Shown one piece after another: positions 57,168 through 64,000 of a DNA stretch of 64,000 nucleotides. The notes beneath the pieces are model-generated. The model was not told where the DNA came from, ran no database searches, and saw only the letters and a list, made by a program, of their open reading frames with translations. The translations under genes and the position numbers were made by a program. The DNA comes from Hydrogenophaga sp. (lineage in GTDB: Bacteria; Pseudomonadota; Gammaproteobacteria; Burkholderiales; Burkholderiaceae_C). The stretch covers positions 1 through 64,000 of the forward strand of contig JACVCO010000019.1 in the NCBI GenBank assembly GCA_016741995.1. The letters are read 5' to 3'. Each line of letters opens with the position of its first letter. Within the stretch, counting starts at the first letter, position 1.

Positions 57168-58442
57168 TCAATACCGGTGGCCGGTGAGGAAAAGCACCGT
57201 GCGCATGACGCCGAAGGCCAGGCGGTCGAGCAGCCGGTCGCTCCACGGTCGGGCGTTGATCGCGGCGGCATCCAGGCGCGTGCCGGCGGTCTGCATGAGG
57301 TGGTCGAGCTGGTCGCGCAGCAGCGTGGCGAAGCGCCGGTCGGTGGTCATGACGTTGGCCTCGCGCGCGAGCAGCATCGACAACGGGTCGAGGTTGGTGG
57401 AACCCACGGTGGCCCAGCGCTCGTCGACCACCGCCACCTTGGCGTGCAGCGCGCTCGGCGCGTATTCGTGCACCTCGATGCCCGCATTGGCCAACCGCTT
57501 GAGCACCGGCCGCGCCGCGCGGTACTGCATGAAGTGTTCGTAGCGCCCCTGCAGCAGCAACCGCACGCGCACACCGCGTTCACGCGCCAGCAGCAGCGCC
57601 TTGCGCAGCTTGCGGCCGGGAATGAAGTAGGCGTTGGCGATCACGATCTCGTGCCGCGCGGTGCCGATGGCTTTGAGGTACGCGCGTTCGATGTCGTGCC
57701 GGTGCGCCACGTTGTCGCGCAGCAGCAGCGCGGCGCGGGCGCCGTCCACGCCGAGCAGCGTGCTCTCGGCATCGGGCACATCGCTGCCCGGGAAGCCGCG
57801 TGCATGCGCCTCGAACTTGCGCAGCAGGCGCGAAAAATCGCCCGCGGGGCGCGAGCCGCGCAGCGCACCCCAGGCGGCCATGAACTCGCGCTGGCGCGCC
57901 GCACGCGCGGCCTGCAACCGCCACCACAGCTGCTCCATGGTGGCCACCATGTCCTGCACCAACGGGCCGGCCACGCGCAGGGCGTAGTCCAGACGCGGCT
58001 CGCCCAGGCGCCCGAGTGCCACGTCGTCGCGGTCGTCGATGAGGTTGATGCCCCCGCAGAAGCCGACCGTGCCGTCGATGACGGCGAGCTTGCGGTGCAG
58101 GCGGCGCCAGAGGCTGGGGAACAGCAGGCCGAAGCGGCCCAGCGGCGAATAGACGCGCCACTTCACGCCCGCGGCGGTGAACCGCTCGCGCCACTCGGCG
58201 GGCATGACGGGCGTGCCCACGCCATCGACCACCAGGCGCACCTCCACGCCACGGCGCGCCGTGCGCTCCAGCGCTTCGGCCACCGCCAGCGCAGACCCCT
58301 GGAACTCGAAGATGTACGTCTCGACGTGCACCACCTGGCGCGCGGCGTCCATGGCCTCGATGAGCGCGGGAAAGAAGTCGTCACCGCCACGCAGCAGCAC
58401 GAGCTGGTGGCCCGGGCGCCAGGTGGTGGCGATGCGCGTCAC
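57168..58442 (-). CDS. clsB: Cardiolipin synthase B-type phospholipase D protein
   Basis: It makes cardiolipin at the membrane from phosphatidylglycerol or related donors. The 424-residue protein has two HKD motifs, HRKLAVIDGTVGFCGG and HAKVAVVDERWATVGSTN, and a short hydrophobic C-terminus, with no N-terminal membrane helices as in ClsB. GTG 58442 overlaps the stop of the EEP-family gene as GTGA, so the two are likely co-translated. ClsB versus ClsC cannot be fixed by sequence alone. Confidence 0.88.
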   Translation of the reverse strand: MTRIATTWRPGHQLVLLRGGDDFFPALIEAMDAARQVVHVETYIFEFQGSALAVAEALERTARRGVEVRLVVDGVGTPVMPAEWRERFTAAGVKWRVYSPLGRFGLLFPSLWRRLHRKLAVIDGTVGFCGGINLIDDRDDVALGRLGEPRLDYALRVAGPLVQDMVATMEQLWWRLQAARAARQREFMAAWGALRGSRPAGDFSRLLRKFEAHARGFPGSDVPDAESTLLGVDGARAALLLRDNVAHRHDIERAYLKAIGTARHEIVIANAYFIPGRKLRKALLLARERGVRVRLLLQGRYEHFMQYRAARPVLKRLANAGIEVHEYAPSALHAKVAVVDERWATVGSTNLDPLSMLLAREANVMTTDRRFATLLRDQLDHLMQTAGTRLDAAAINARPWSDRLLDRLAFGVMRTVLFLTGHRY

Positions 58443-59167
58443 AGCTCGAGGTCCGCGATCAGCGGCAGGTGATCGGACATGCGGCGCCACGCCAGCCCGT
58501 GCGGCACGTGGGCCGACACGGGCCGCAGCCCGCGCGCGAAGATGCGGTCCAGGTGGAGCAGCGGCAGGCGCGCGGGGTAGGTGGGCAGGCGGATGCCTTC
58601 GAAGGTGCGCAGGTCCAGCGCGGCCATGGGCTTGAGCAGTTGTGCGCTCCAGTCGTTGAAGTCGCCCGCGACGATCAGGGGCGCGCTGGCGGGCACCTCG
58701 CGCGCGATGAACTGGCCCAGCCGCTGCACCTGGCGCTCGCGGCTGGCGTGAATCAGCCCCAGGTGCACCACCACCACGTGCACGTCCACCCCCTCCACCA
58801 GCAGTTGCGCGTGCAGCATGCCACGCTGCTCGAAACGGTGGTCGGACACATCGGTGTGGCCCACGCCGATCACCGGCCAGCGCGAGAGCAGCGCGTTGCC
58901 GTGCTCGCCGTGGCGCGTGACGGCGTTGGTGCGGTAGACCGCTTCGTAGCCCTCGGGGGACAGGTAGCCCGCCTGGTCGAGCTCGGGCCAGCGCGTGAAG
59001 TAGCGTTCGAACTTGCGGTGGTGGCTGCGCACTTCCTGCAGGCAGACGATGTCGGCGTCGAACTGCTCGACCGCGAGCGCGAGGTTGTGGATTTCCAGCC
59101 GGCGCGCCGGCCCCAGGCCCTGCACGCCCTTGTGGATGTTGTACGTGGCCACGCGCACGATGCTCAT
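58439..59167 (-). CDS. Endonuclease/exonuclease/phosphatase family protein
   Basis: A 242-residue protein with the EEP fold: ATYNIHKGVQ, QEVRSH, VVVHLGLIHASRERQVQ, VAGDFNDW and the C-terminal SDHLPLIADLEL. These hold the metal and catalytic residues. Substrate unknown; position before clsB on the same strand (YbhP-YbhO-like order) suggests a role in lipid or phosphodiester turnover. ATG 59167 gives MSIVRVATYN. It follows nudB by 29 bases. Confidence 0.88.
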   Translation of the reverse strand: MSIVRVATYNIHKGVQGLGPARRLEIHNLALAVEQFDADIVCLQEVRSHHRKFERYFTRWPELDQAGYLSPEGYEAVYRTNAVTRHGEHGNALLSRWPVIGVGHTDVSDHRFEQRGMLHAQLLVEGVDVHVVVVHLGLIHASRERQVQRLGQFIAREVPASAPLIVAGDFNDWSAQLLKPMAALDLRTFEGIRLPTYPARLPLLHLDRIFARGLRPVSAHVPHGLAWRRMSDHLPLIADLEL

Positions 59168-59196
59168 GCGCAGAATGATCGCACGCGCTTTTGCAC

Positions 59197-59676
59197 CTAG
59201 CGAGGCGCCGGGCCACCCAAGCGCGGGAGCCAGCCGATGGCCTCGGCGTTGGAGGGCGAGAAACACCGCTCCATGGCCTCGCGCCAGGGCAGCCAGCATT
59301 GGTCGCGGTGCTCGCGCGGGCTCAGGCGCACCGGCAGCGGGCGCGGCACGCACAGGCCGAAGAGGTGCTCGGTGTTGTGCGTCACGCCGCTCGCGTAGCG
59401 GTGGCGCCATTGCGGGTAGATCTCGTAGACGTTTTCCAGCGCCCAGTCGCGCAGGGCGTGGCCCGGCGCGCGCGCATCCAGGCCCGTCTCTTCGGCCACT
59501 TCGCGCGCGGCGGTGTGCTCGAAAGCCTCGTCGGGGTGGTCTTTCGAGCCGGTGACGGACTGCCAGAAACCCGGGGCATCGGCGCGCTCGATGAGCAGCA
59601 CCTCCAGCGCCGGGGTGTGGATCACCACCAGCACCGATTGCGGCACCTTGAAGGGCCGCGGAGCGTCATCGGCCAC
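59197..59676 (-). CDS. nudB: Dihydroneopterin triphosphate diphosphatase
   Basis: A Nudix hydrolase that removes diphosphate from dihydroneopterin triphosphate in folate synthesis. The 159-residue protein has a Nudix box GSKDHPDEAFEHTAAREVAEETGLD (split by eye at Gly, Glu and the REVAEE core) and the NudB segments FWQSVTGS and VTHNTEHLF. Its start region overlaps the upstream YqjK-like gene by 11 bases. It lies close to aspS, a usual neighbourhood for nudB in beta-proteobacteria. Confidence 0.92.
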   Translation of the reverse strand: MADDAPRPFKVPQSVLVVIHTPALEVLLIERADAPGFWQSVTGSKDHPDEAFEHTAAREVAEETGLDARAPGHALRDWALENVYEIYPQWRHRYASGVTHNTEHLFGLCVPRPLPVRLSPREHRDQCWLPWREAMERCFSPSNAEAIGWLPRLGGPAPR

Positions 59677-59971
59677 GGCGGCTCGTGGACAAGCGCTGCC
59701 ACAGGCGCCACATCGACCACACCCGCAACGGCGCGGAGATGAGCCGGCTCGGCCGGCGCGCCACCCACAGGCCAGTGACCGCGGCCAGCGGCCACACCAA
59801 CTCGGGCGGGCGGGCCCGCAACCACTGCCATGCCCCTTGCACGCGCTCGGCCCAGCCGAACACGGGCTGCAAGGCCCCGGCGTGGATGCCGGCGCGCTGG
59901 CGCAGGTCGCGCGAACGGCGGCGCAGCGCCACGCGGCGCTGCGCGAGCTGCTGTGCGCGCAGGCCGGTCAT
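59666..59971 (-). CDS. YqjK-like small basic protein
   Basis: A 101-residue, highly basic protein (RAQQLAQRRVALRRRSRDLRQ) with one hydrophobic segment near the middle (VWPLAAVTGLWVAR) and a basic tail. It resembles YqjK of the yqjC-D-E-K set. Function unknown. It overlaps the phage-holin-like gene by four bases upstream and nudB by 11 downstream, so it is part of the same transcript. Confidence 0.7.
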   Translation of the reverse strand: MTGLRAQQLAQRRVALRRRSRDLRQRAGIHAGALQPVFGWAERVQGAWQWLRARPPELVWPLAAVTGLWVARRPSRLISAPLRVWSMWRLWQRLSTSRRGR

Positions 59972-60342
59972 GGGTCCAGCGCCTCGCGGTCCTGGCGCAG
60001 TTCCTCGATGCTGGCGGAGAACAGGCGCGAGCCCCGCTTCACGCGCTCACGCGCCTGCCACGCGGCCACCAGGCCGATCAGCAGGAACAGCCCGGTGAAC
60101 ACGCCCAGCGCAAGCAACCGATGTTCGTCCCACAAGGCCACAGTGATCAACATGGCCAGAAAGCCCAGGCCCAGCACCAGGCTGGCCAGCGCGATGGCGC
60201 CATACGCCACCATGCTGGCCACCCGCAGGACCTCCTCCTGCGCCTCGACACTGAGCAGCTCGAGGCGGACCTGGGCCAGTTCGATCAGGGTCGCGGCCAG
60301 GCCACGCACCGAGGCCGACAAGCGTTGGGCGGCGCGCTCCAT
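59968..60342 (-). CDS. YqjE/holin-X family membrane protein
   Basis: A 124-residue protein with a helical N-terminus (ERAAQRLSASVRGLAATLIELAQVRLELLSVEAQEE) and two membrane helices (about 40-62 and 73-95). This is the YqjE pattern often annotated as phage holin family. There are no phage genes nearby, so it is a cellular envelope protein. It follows the YqjD-like gene by seven bases. Confidence 0.82.
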   Translation of the reverse strand: MERAAQRLSASVRGLAATLIELAQVRLELLSVEAQEEVLRVASMVAYGAIALASLVLGLGFLAMLITVALWDEHRLLALGVFTGLFLLIGLVAAWQARERVKRGSRLFSASIEELRQDREALDP

Positions 60343-60349
60343 GGAGGGG

Positions 60350-60670
60350 TCAGCGGCGGCCGATGAGCAGGCCGATCAGCAGGCCCACGCCGGCCGCGGT
60401 GCCGATCGCCTGCCACGGGTGCTCGTGCACGTACTCGTCGGTGACGCGCGCGGCCTCCTTGGCCCTGATGGCGATGGACTCCTCGATGTCGCCCAGCCTG
60501 TGCTTGGCGGCCATCAGGTTCTCACGGATGCGCTCGCGCATCTCGACCACCTTGCCTTCGGTTTCGTTGGCGGTGGCGTGCAGCAACTCTTCGGCGTCGG
60601 TGATGACGCGCTGCAGGTCGCGCACGAGCTTCTTCTTGCTGGCGGTGGTGTCGGTGGCGGCTTCGGCCAT
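60350..60670 (-). CDS. YqjD/ElaB/DUF883 family protein
   Basis: A 106-residue protein with a long amphipathic helical part and a C-terminal membrane anchor (HPWQAIGTAAGVGLLIGLLIGRR). Family members bind ribosomes and sit on the inner membrane in stationary phase. ATG 60670 has the ribosome site AGGAG. It is the first gene of the yqjD-yqjE-yqjK-nudB group. An inverted repeat at 60702-60720 precedes it. Confidence 0.9.
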   Translation of the reverse strand: MAEAATDTTASKKKLVRDLQRVITDAEELLHATANETEGKVVEMRERIRENLMAAKHRLGDIEESIAIRAKEAARVTDEYVHEHPWQAIGTAAGVGLLIGLLIGRR

Positions 60671-60701
60671 GGCGGGGCTCCTTTCCAGAAAGTGACAGGT
60701 C

Positions 60702-60720
60702 ATTGATCGCGTTGATCAAT
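60702..60720. promoter_or_regulatory. Inverted repeat upstream of the yqjD-like operon
   Basis: ATTGATC, five bases, GATCAAT: perfect seven-base arms about 32 bases before the yqjD-like ATG. The half-sites resemble FNR/CRP-family TTGAT, but the spacing is seven rather than four bases, so a normal FNR site does not fit. Confidence 0.45.
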
Positions 60721-60754
60721 GGTGCGACCTCGGAAGGATACGCAGGTTCCCGAC

Positions 60755-60780
60755 AAAAAAGGCGCCCGAAGGCGCCTTTT
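60755..60780 (-). terminator. Intrinsic terminator of aspS
   Basis: GGCGCC, a TTCG loop and GGCGCC form a perfect stem on the minus strand, followed by six T residues; an AAAA run precedes it, so the element could work in both directions. It begins 20 bases after the aspS stop. Confidence 0.88.
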
Positions 60781-60800
60781 GCGGCATGGTCCTACAAGGA

Positions 60801-62603
60801 TCAGCCCGGCTTCACCGCGTCCGGGTTGCGCAGGCGGATGTGCAGCTCGCGCAACTGCTTCTCGTCCACCGGGCTCGGGGCCTGCGTGAGCAGACACTGC
60901 GCGCGCTGGGTCTTGGGGAAGGCGATCACGTCGCGGATCGACTCGGCGCCCGTCATGAGCGTGACGATGCGATCGAGGCCGAAGGCCAGGCCGCCGTGCG
61001 GGGGGGCACCGTACTGCAGCGCGTCGAGCAGGAAGCCGAACTTGAGCTGGGCCTCCTCGGGGCTGATCTTGAGCGCGTCGAACACCTTCTGCTGCACGTC
61101 GGCGCGGTGGATACGGACCGAGCCGCCACCGATCTCCCAGCCGTTGAGCACCATGTCGTAGCCCTTGGCGATGCAGCGGCCCGGGTCGCTCACCATGAAG
61201 TCCTCGTGGCCGTCCTTGGGGGCGGTGAAGGGGTGGTGCACCGCGGTCCAGCGGTCCTCTTCCTCGTCGTGCTCGAACATCGGGAAGTCGACCACCCACA
61301 TCGGCGCCCAGCGGTCCTCGAACAGGCCGTTCTTCTTGCCGAGTTCGCTGTGGCCGATCTTGATGCGCAGGTTGCCGATCGCGTCATTGACGACCTTGGC
61401 CTTGTCGGCACCGAAGAACAGGATGTCGCCGCTCTGTGCGCCACTGCGCTTGAGCACGGCCTCGAGCGCCGCGTCGTGCAGGTTCTTCACGATCGGGCTC
61501 TGCAGGCCGTCGCGGCCCTTGGCGATGTCGTTGACCTTGATCCAGGCCAGGCCCTTGGCGCCGTAGATCTTCACGAACTCGGTGTAGGCGTCGATCTCGC
61601 TGCGGCTCATTTCGCTGCCACCGGGCACGCGCAGAGCCACCACGCGGCCGTTTTTGGCCTGCGCCGGGGCGCTGAAGACCTTGAAGTCGACGTCGGCCAT
61701 GACGTCGGTGAGCTCGGTGAGCTCCATCTTCACGCGCAGGTCGGGCTTGTCGGAGCCGTAGCGGTGCATGGCCTCGCTGTAAGGCATGACCGGGAACTCG
61801 CCGAGGTCCACGCCCAGCGTGTTCTGGAACACCGTCTTGATCATGCCCTGGAACATGTCGCGGATGTCCTGCTCGGTGAGGAACGAGGTCTCGATATCGA
61901 TCTGCGTGAACTCGGGCTGGCGGTCGGCGCGCAGGTCCTCGTCGCGGAAGCACTTGGTGATCTGGTAGTAGCGGTCGAAGCCGGCCACCATGAGCAACTG
62001 CTTGAAGAGCTGGGGCGACTGCGGCAGCGCGAAGAACATGCCGTCGTGCACACGGCTGGGCACCAGGTAGTCGCGCGCGCCTTCGGGCGTGCTCTTGGTG
62101 AGCATGGGCGTTTCGATGTCGACGAAGCCGTTGGCGTCGAGGAACTTGCGCACCTCCATGGCCACGCGGTAGCGCAGCATGAGGTTGCGCTGCATGTAGG
62201 GGCGGCGCAGGTCGAGCACGCGGTGCGTGAGGCGCGTGGTCTCGGACAGGTTGTCGTCGTCGAGCTGGAACGGCGGCGTGACCGAGGGGTTGAGCACCTT
62301 GAGCTCGTGGCACAGCACCTCGACCTTGCCGCTCTTGATGCTGTCGTTGGTGGTGCCTTCGGGGCGCGCGCGAACGACGCCGACCACCTGCACGCAGAAC
62401 TCGTTGCGCACCTCTTCCGCGGTCTTGAACATCGCCGCGCGGTCCGGGTCGCACACCACCTGCACCGTGCCTTCGCGGTCGCGCAGGTCGATGAAGATCA
62501 CACCCCCGTGGTCGCGGCGGCGGTTCACCCAGCCCGCGAGTGTGACGGTTTGGCCCAGCAGGGCTTCGGTCACCAGACCGCTGTAGTGAGAGCGCATGGC
62601 CAT
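60801..62603 (-). CDS. aspS: Aspartyl-tRNA synthetase
   Basis: A class II synthetase of 600 residues charging tRNA-Asp, perhaps also tRNA-Asn as many bacterial types do. It has an N-terminal OB anticodon-binding domain (to about 105), a GAD insertion domain, and class II motifs, with motif 2 [18 protein letters not shown] and motif 3 [12 protein letters not shown]. It follows DUF502 by 16 bases and ends at a strong terminator, making fmdB-DUF502-aspS a likely unit. Confidence 0.97.
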   Translation of the reverse strand: MAMRSHYSGLVTEALLGQTVTLAGWVNRRRDHGGVIFIDLRDREGTVQVVCDPDRAAMFKTAEEVRNEFCVQVVGVVRARPEGTTNDSIKSGKVEVLCHELKVLNPSVTPPFQLDDDNLSETTRLTHRVLDLRRPYMQRNLMLRYRVAMEVRKFLDANGFVDIETPMLTKSTPEGARDYLVPSRVHDGMFFALPQSPQLFKQLLMVAGFDRYYQITKCFRDEDLRADRQPEFTQIDIETSFLTEQDIRDMFQGMIKTVFQNTLGVDLGEFPVMPYSEAMHRYGSDKPDLRVKMELTELTDVMADVDFKVFSAPAQAKNGRVVALRVPGGSEMSRSEIDAYTEFVKIYGAKGLAWIKVNDIAKGRDGLQSPIVKNLHDAALEAVLKRSGAQSGDILFFGADKAKVVNDAIGNLRIKIGHSELGKKNGLFEDRWAPMWVVDFPMFEHDEEEDRWTAVHHPFTAPKDGHEDFMVSDPGRCIAKGYDMVLNGWEIGGGSVRIHRADVQQKVFDALKISPEEAQLKFGFLLDALQYGAPPHGGLAFGLDRIVTLMTGAESIRDVIAFPKTQRAQCLLTQAPSPVDEKQLRELHIRLRNPDAVKPG

Positions 62604-62619
62604 GTTGCTTCTTTCTTGC

Positions 62620-63294
62620 TTAAGGGTGATCCGCAGCGTGCGCCACGGTCTTGATCTTCGGGTTCTTCGGGCCGCCGGGCACGATGACGCCCATGGACAC
62701 GATGTAGGTGAGCGCTTCGTCGACGCTCATGGCGAGCTCCACGCAATCGCGCGCGCGCAGCAGCACGAAGTAGCCGCCCGTGGGGTTGGGCGTGGTGGGC
62801 ACATAGACGCTGAGGAATTCGTCGGTGAGGCTGTCGCCACCGGGTGTGGCCTGCAGTTCGTCGAGCAACTGGCCCTGTGGCGCGCCGGTGAGGAAGGCGA
62901 TGGTCCACATGCCCTCGCGCGGCCACTGCACCAGCAGCGCCTTGCGAAACGCATTGCCCTTCTCGGAGAACAGCGTGTCGGACACCTGCTTGACGCCCGA
63001 GTAGATGGAGCGCACCACCGGGATGCGGTGCAGCAGCGCGTGCCACCAGTGAACCAGCTTGTTGCCGATGATGTTGGAGGCCAGCGCGCCGATCGACAGC
63101 AGGATGATGAGTGCGAACACCACGCCCAGGCCGGGCACGTGCACGCCCAGCCAGGCGTCGGGCCGCCAGGCCACCGGCAGGATGTTGAGCGTCTTGTCGA
63201 GCGTGCTGACCACCCAGTCGAGCACCCAGAGGGTGACGATGAGCGGCACCAGGACGAGCAGTCCTGCAAAGAGCCACTTGCGCAGGGCGGTCAT
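62620..63294 (-). CDS. DUF502 family membrane protein
   Basis: A 224-residue inner-membrane protein with two N-terminal helices (about 5-30 and 55-78) and a soluble domain with [18 protein letters not shown] and [20 protein letters not shown]502 proteins have no settled function. ATG 63294 is the natural start; the longer open frame runs into fmdB. It lies 13 bases after fmdB and 16 before aspS, the same order seen in many Burkholderiales. Confidence 0.92.
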   Translation of the reverse strand: MTALRKWLFAGLLVLVPLIVTLWVLDWVVSTLDKTLNILPVAWRPDAWLGVHVPGLGVVFALIILLSIGALASNIIGNKLVHWWHALLHRIPVVRSIYSGVKQVSDTLFSEKGNAFRKALLVQWPREGMWTIAFLTGAPQGQLLDELQATPGGDSLTDEFLSVYVPTTPNPTGGYFVLLRARDCVELAMSVDEALTYIVSMGVIVPGGPKNPKIKTVAHAADHP

Positions 63295-63307
63295 GGGGCG
63301 GGCGGGT

Positions 63308-63646
63308 TCAGCTGGCGCTGCCGGAAGAACCGGCGGGGGTGCTGGCGGGCGCGGCGGCCGGCGCTTCTGCGGACTTGCTCTCGGCGGGTTTGCTGTCGGC
63401 AGGCTGGCTGTCGGCCGCCTTGTCACCTGCGGCGGGCTTTGCATCGCCGGCCGAGCCGCTGTTGCCGCCACGGAAATCCGTGACGTACCAGCCCGACCCT
63501 TTGAGCTGGAAACCGGCGGCCGTGAGCTGCTTGCGGAAGGCGTCGGCCCCGCAGGACGGGCACTGCGTCAGCGGGGCGTCGGCGATCTTTTGCAGAACGT
63601 CCTTGGCGTGGCCACAGGATTCGCACTTGTAGGCGTAGATGGGCAT
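63308..63646 (-). CDS. FmdB family zinc-ribbon protein
   Basis: A 112-residue protein with the FmdB zinc ribbon at the N-terminus (YKCESCGH, then QCPSCGA; four cysteines), a short GSGWYVTDF segment, and a low-complexity Ala/Ser/Pro/Lys tail of about 50 residues. FmdB was first linked to formamidase and amidase gene regulation; the role of this tailed version is unknown. Start is ATG 63646. TATAAT at 63705-63700 is a probable -10. Confidence 0.9.
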   Translation of the reverse strand: MPIYAYKCESCGHAKDVLQKIADAPLTQCPSCGADAFRKQLTAAGFQLKGSGWYVTDFRGGNSGSAGDAKPAAGDKAADSQPADSKPAESKSAEAPAAAPASTPAGSSGSAS

Positions 63647-63699
63647 GGCGGAAACCTGGATCGGAGGGGGATGCCCGCGCCGGGCGGACAAAGCCCGCG

Positions 63700-63705
63700 A
63701 TTATA
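63700..63705 (-). promoter_or_regulatory. -10 element of fmdB-DUF502-aspS
   Basis: A perfect TATAAT on the minus strand, about 54 bases before the fmdB ATG. No TTGACA-like sequence stands 17 bases upstream; a stable hairpin (63722-63738) occupies that position instead. Confidence 0.5.
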
Positions 63706-63721
63706 AATTCCGGGGGGTTTC

Positions 63722-63738
63722 CCGGGCCGGCGGCCCGG
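63722..63738 (-). terminator. Hairpin after ubiB
   Basis: CCGGGCC, GCC, GGCCCGG on the minus strand, 3 bases after the ubiB stop. There is no T tract, so it may act as a 3' stability hairpin rather than a true terminator. Confidence 0.4.
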
Positions 63739-63741
63739 CTC

Positions 63742-64000
63742 TCACCACAGCTGCACGCGAACCAGCAGCTGGGTGACCAGCAAGCCCAGCAGGAAGCCCA
63801 CGCCGCCGTAGATGATGCCCTGCAACAGCCGGTTGGTGCGCCGCTGCTCGGCCATCAGGGCGTCGATCTCGCGGCGCAGATCGTGCGGGCGGTTGCGCAG
63901 GTAGTCGTGCAGCAGGCGCGGCAGCGCGGGCAGCAGCTTGGCGTATTGCGGCGCTTCGGCCTTGAGCTGGGCCAGCAGGCGCTGCGGCCCCACCTGTTCC
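63742..64000 (-). CDS. ubiB: UbiB C-terminus (ubiquinone biosynthesis kinase-like protein, partial)
   Basis: The 3' end of a gene that runs off the right edge. The visible 86 or so residues read [18 protein letters not shown] and [15 protein letters not shown], then end with two hydrophobic segments ([22 protein letters not shown]). This matches the C-terminal membrane anchor of UbiB, an ABC1/ADCK ATPase needed for ubiquinone synthesis. The kinase-like domain is outside the window. A GTG inside the fragment is not the start. Confidence 0.85.
   Translation of the reverse strand, partial: EQVGPQRLLAQLKAEAPQYAKLLPALPRLLHDYLRNRPHDLRREIDALMAEQRRTNRLLQGIIYGGVGFLLGLLVTQLLVRVQLW

Noticed and set aside
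59968..60342. Prophage remnant suggested by a holin-like protein
   Set aside because: The protein fits YqjE between YqjD-like and YqjK-like genes; no phage structural, integrase or lysis genes are near.
60702..60720. FNR/ANR site
   Set aside because: TTGAT and ATCAA halves are seven bases apart, not four, so only a generic inverted repeat is reported.

Overview
The window is a very GC-rich, densely coded stretch of bacterial chromosome. Third codon positions are almost all G or C, gaps are short, and many neighbours overlap by 1-4 bases (ATGA, GTGA, TTGA). Gene content points to a betaproteobacterium of the Burkholderiales, most likely Comamonadaceae (Hydrogenophaga or Acidovorax-like). The evidence is the box benzoate pathway with BoxR, a three-subunit formate dehydrogenase with DUF3305/DUF3306 partners, DUF3460 next to scpA, and a family-typical intergenic repeat at 57078-57159. 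No rRNA, tRNA, CRISPR array, insertion sequence or prophage was seen.

Layout. 1-4731: a 3' gene fragment, a DUF3047 lipoprotein, a truncated hemoglobin, an FtsX-like permease and upp. 4799-11494: a minus-strand formate dehydrogenase (FDH) operon with a TAT-target peptide, alpha, beta, a small lipoprotein, gamma, a small periplasmic protein, a terminator, then fdhD. 11916-15388: a plus-strand two-component system (NtrC-type regulator and cache-domain kinase), divergent from the FDH operon across a 421-base control region that holds a sigma-54-like promoter and a palindrome. 15390-19592: a second FDH accessory operon (DUF3305, DUF3306, a poly-ferredoxin, a TorD-like chaperone, DUF1330). 19668-28438: the complete box cluster for aerobic benzoyl-CoA degradation, boxCBA facing away from boxR, then boxD and bclA, with matching TGCA-N6-TGCA operators on both sides of boxR.

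28466-41529: a GNAT protein, apbC, metG, a BamE-like lipoprotein, a SulP transporter, DUF3460, scpA, the de novo NAD genes nadB, nadA and nadC, then panB and panC. 41526-51315: gpsA, secB, grxC, a rhodanese, gpmA, an S41 protease, a MoeB/ThiF protein, a secreted nuclease, DUF3185, a KefB-like antiporter, a glycine-rich membrane protein, a DM13 protein and a type II lumazine synthase. 51333-64000: DUF429, a DMT transporter, a BLUF photoreceptor, folE, an ATP-dependent DNA ligase with its partner exonuclease, cardiolipin synthase, an EEP-family nuclease, nudB, a YqjDEK-like envelope operon, aspS, DUF502, FmdB and the 3' end of ubiB.

How it fits together. BoxC releases formate when it opens the epoxide ring of 2,3-epoxybenzoyl-CoA. 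The adjoining FDH and its maturation factors would oxidise that formate and pass electrons to the quinone pool, so the first half of the window reads as one catabolic block. The rest is mainly housekeeping: NAD, pantothenate, folate and flavin synthesis, translation, envelope biogenesis and stress proteins.
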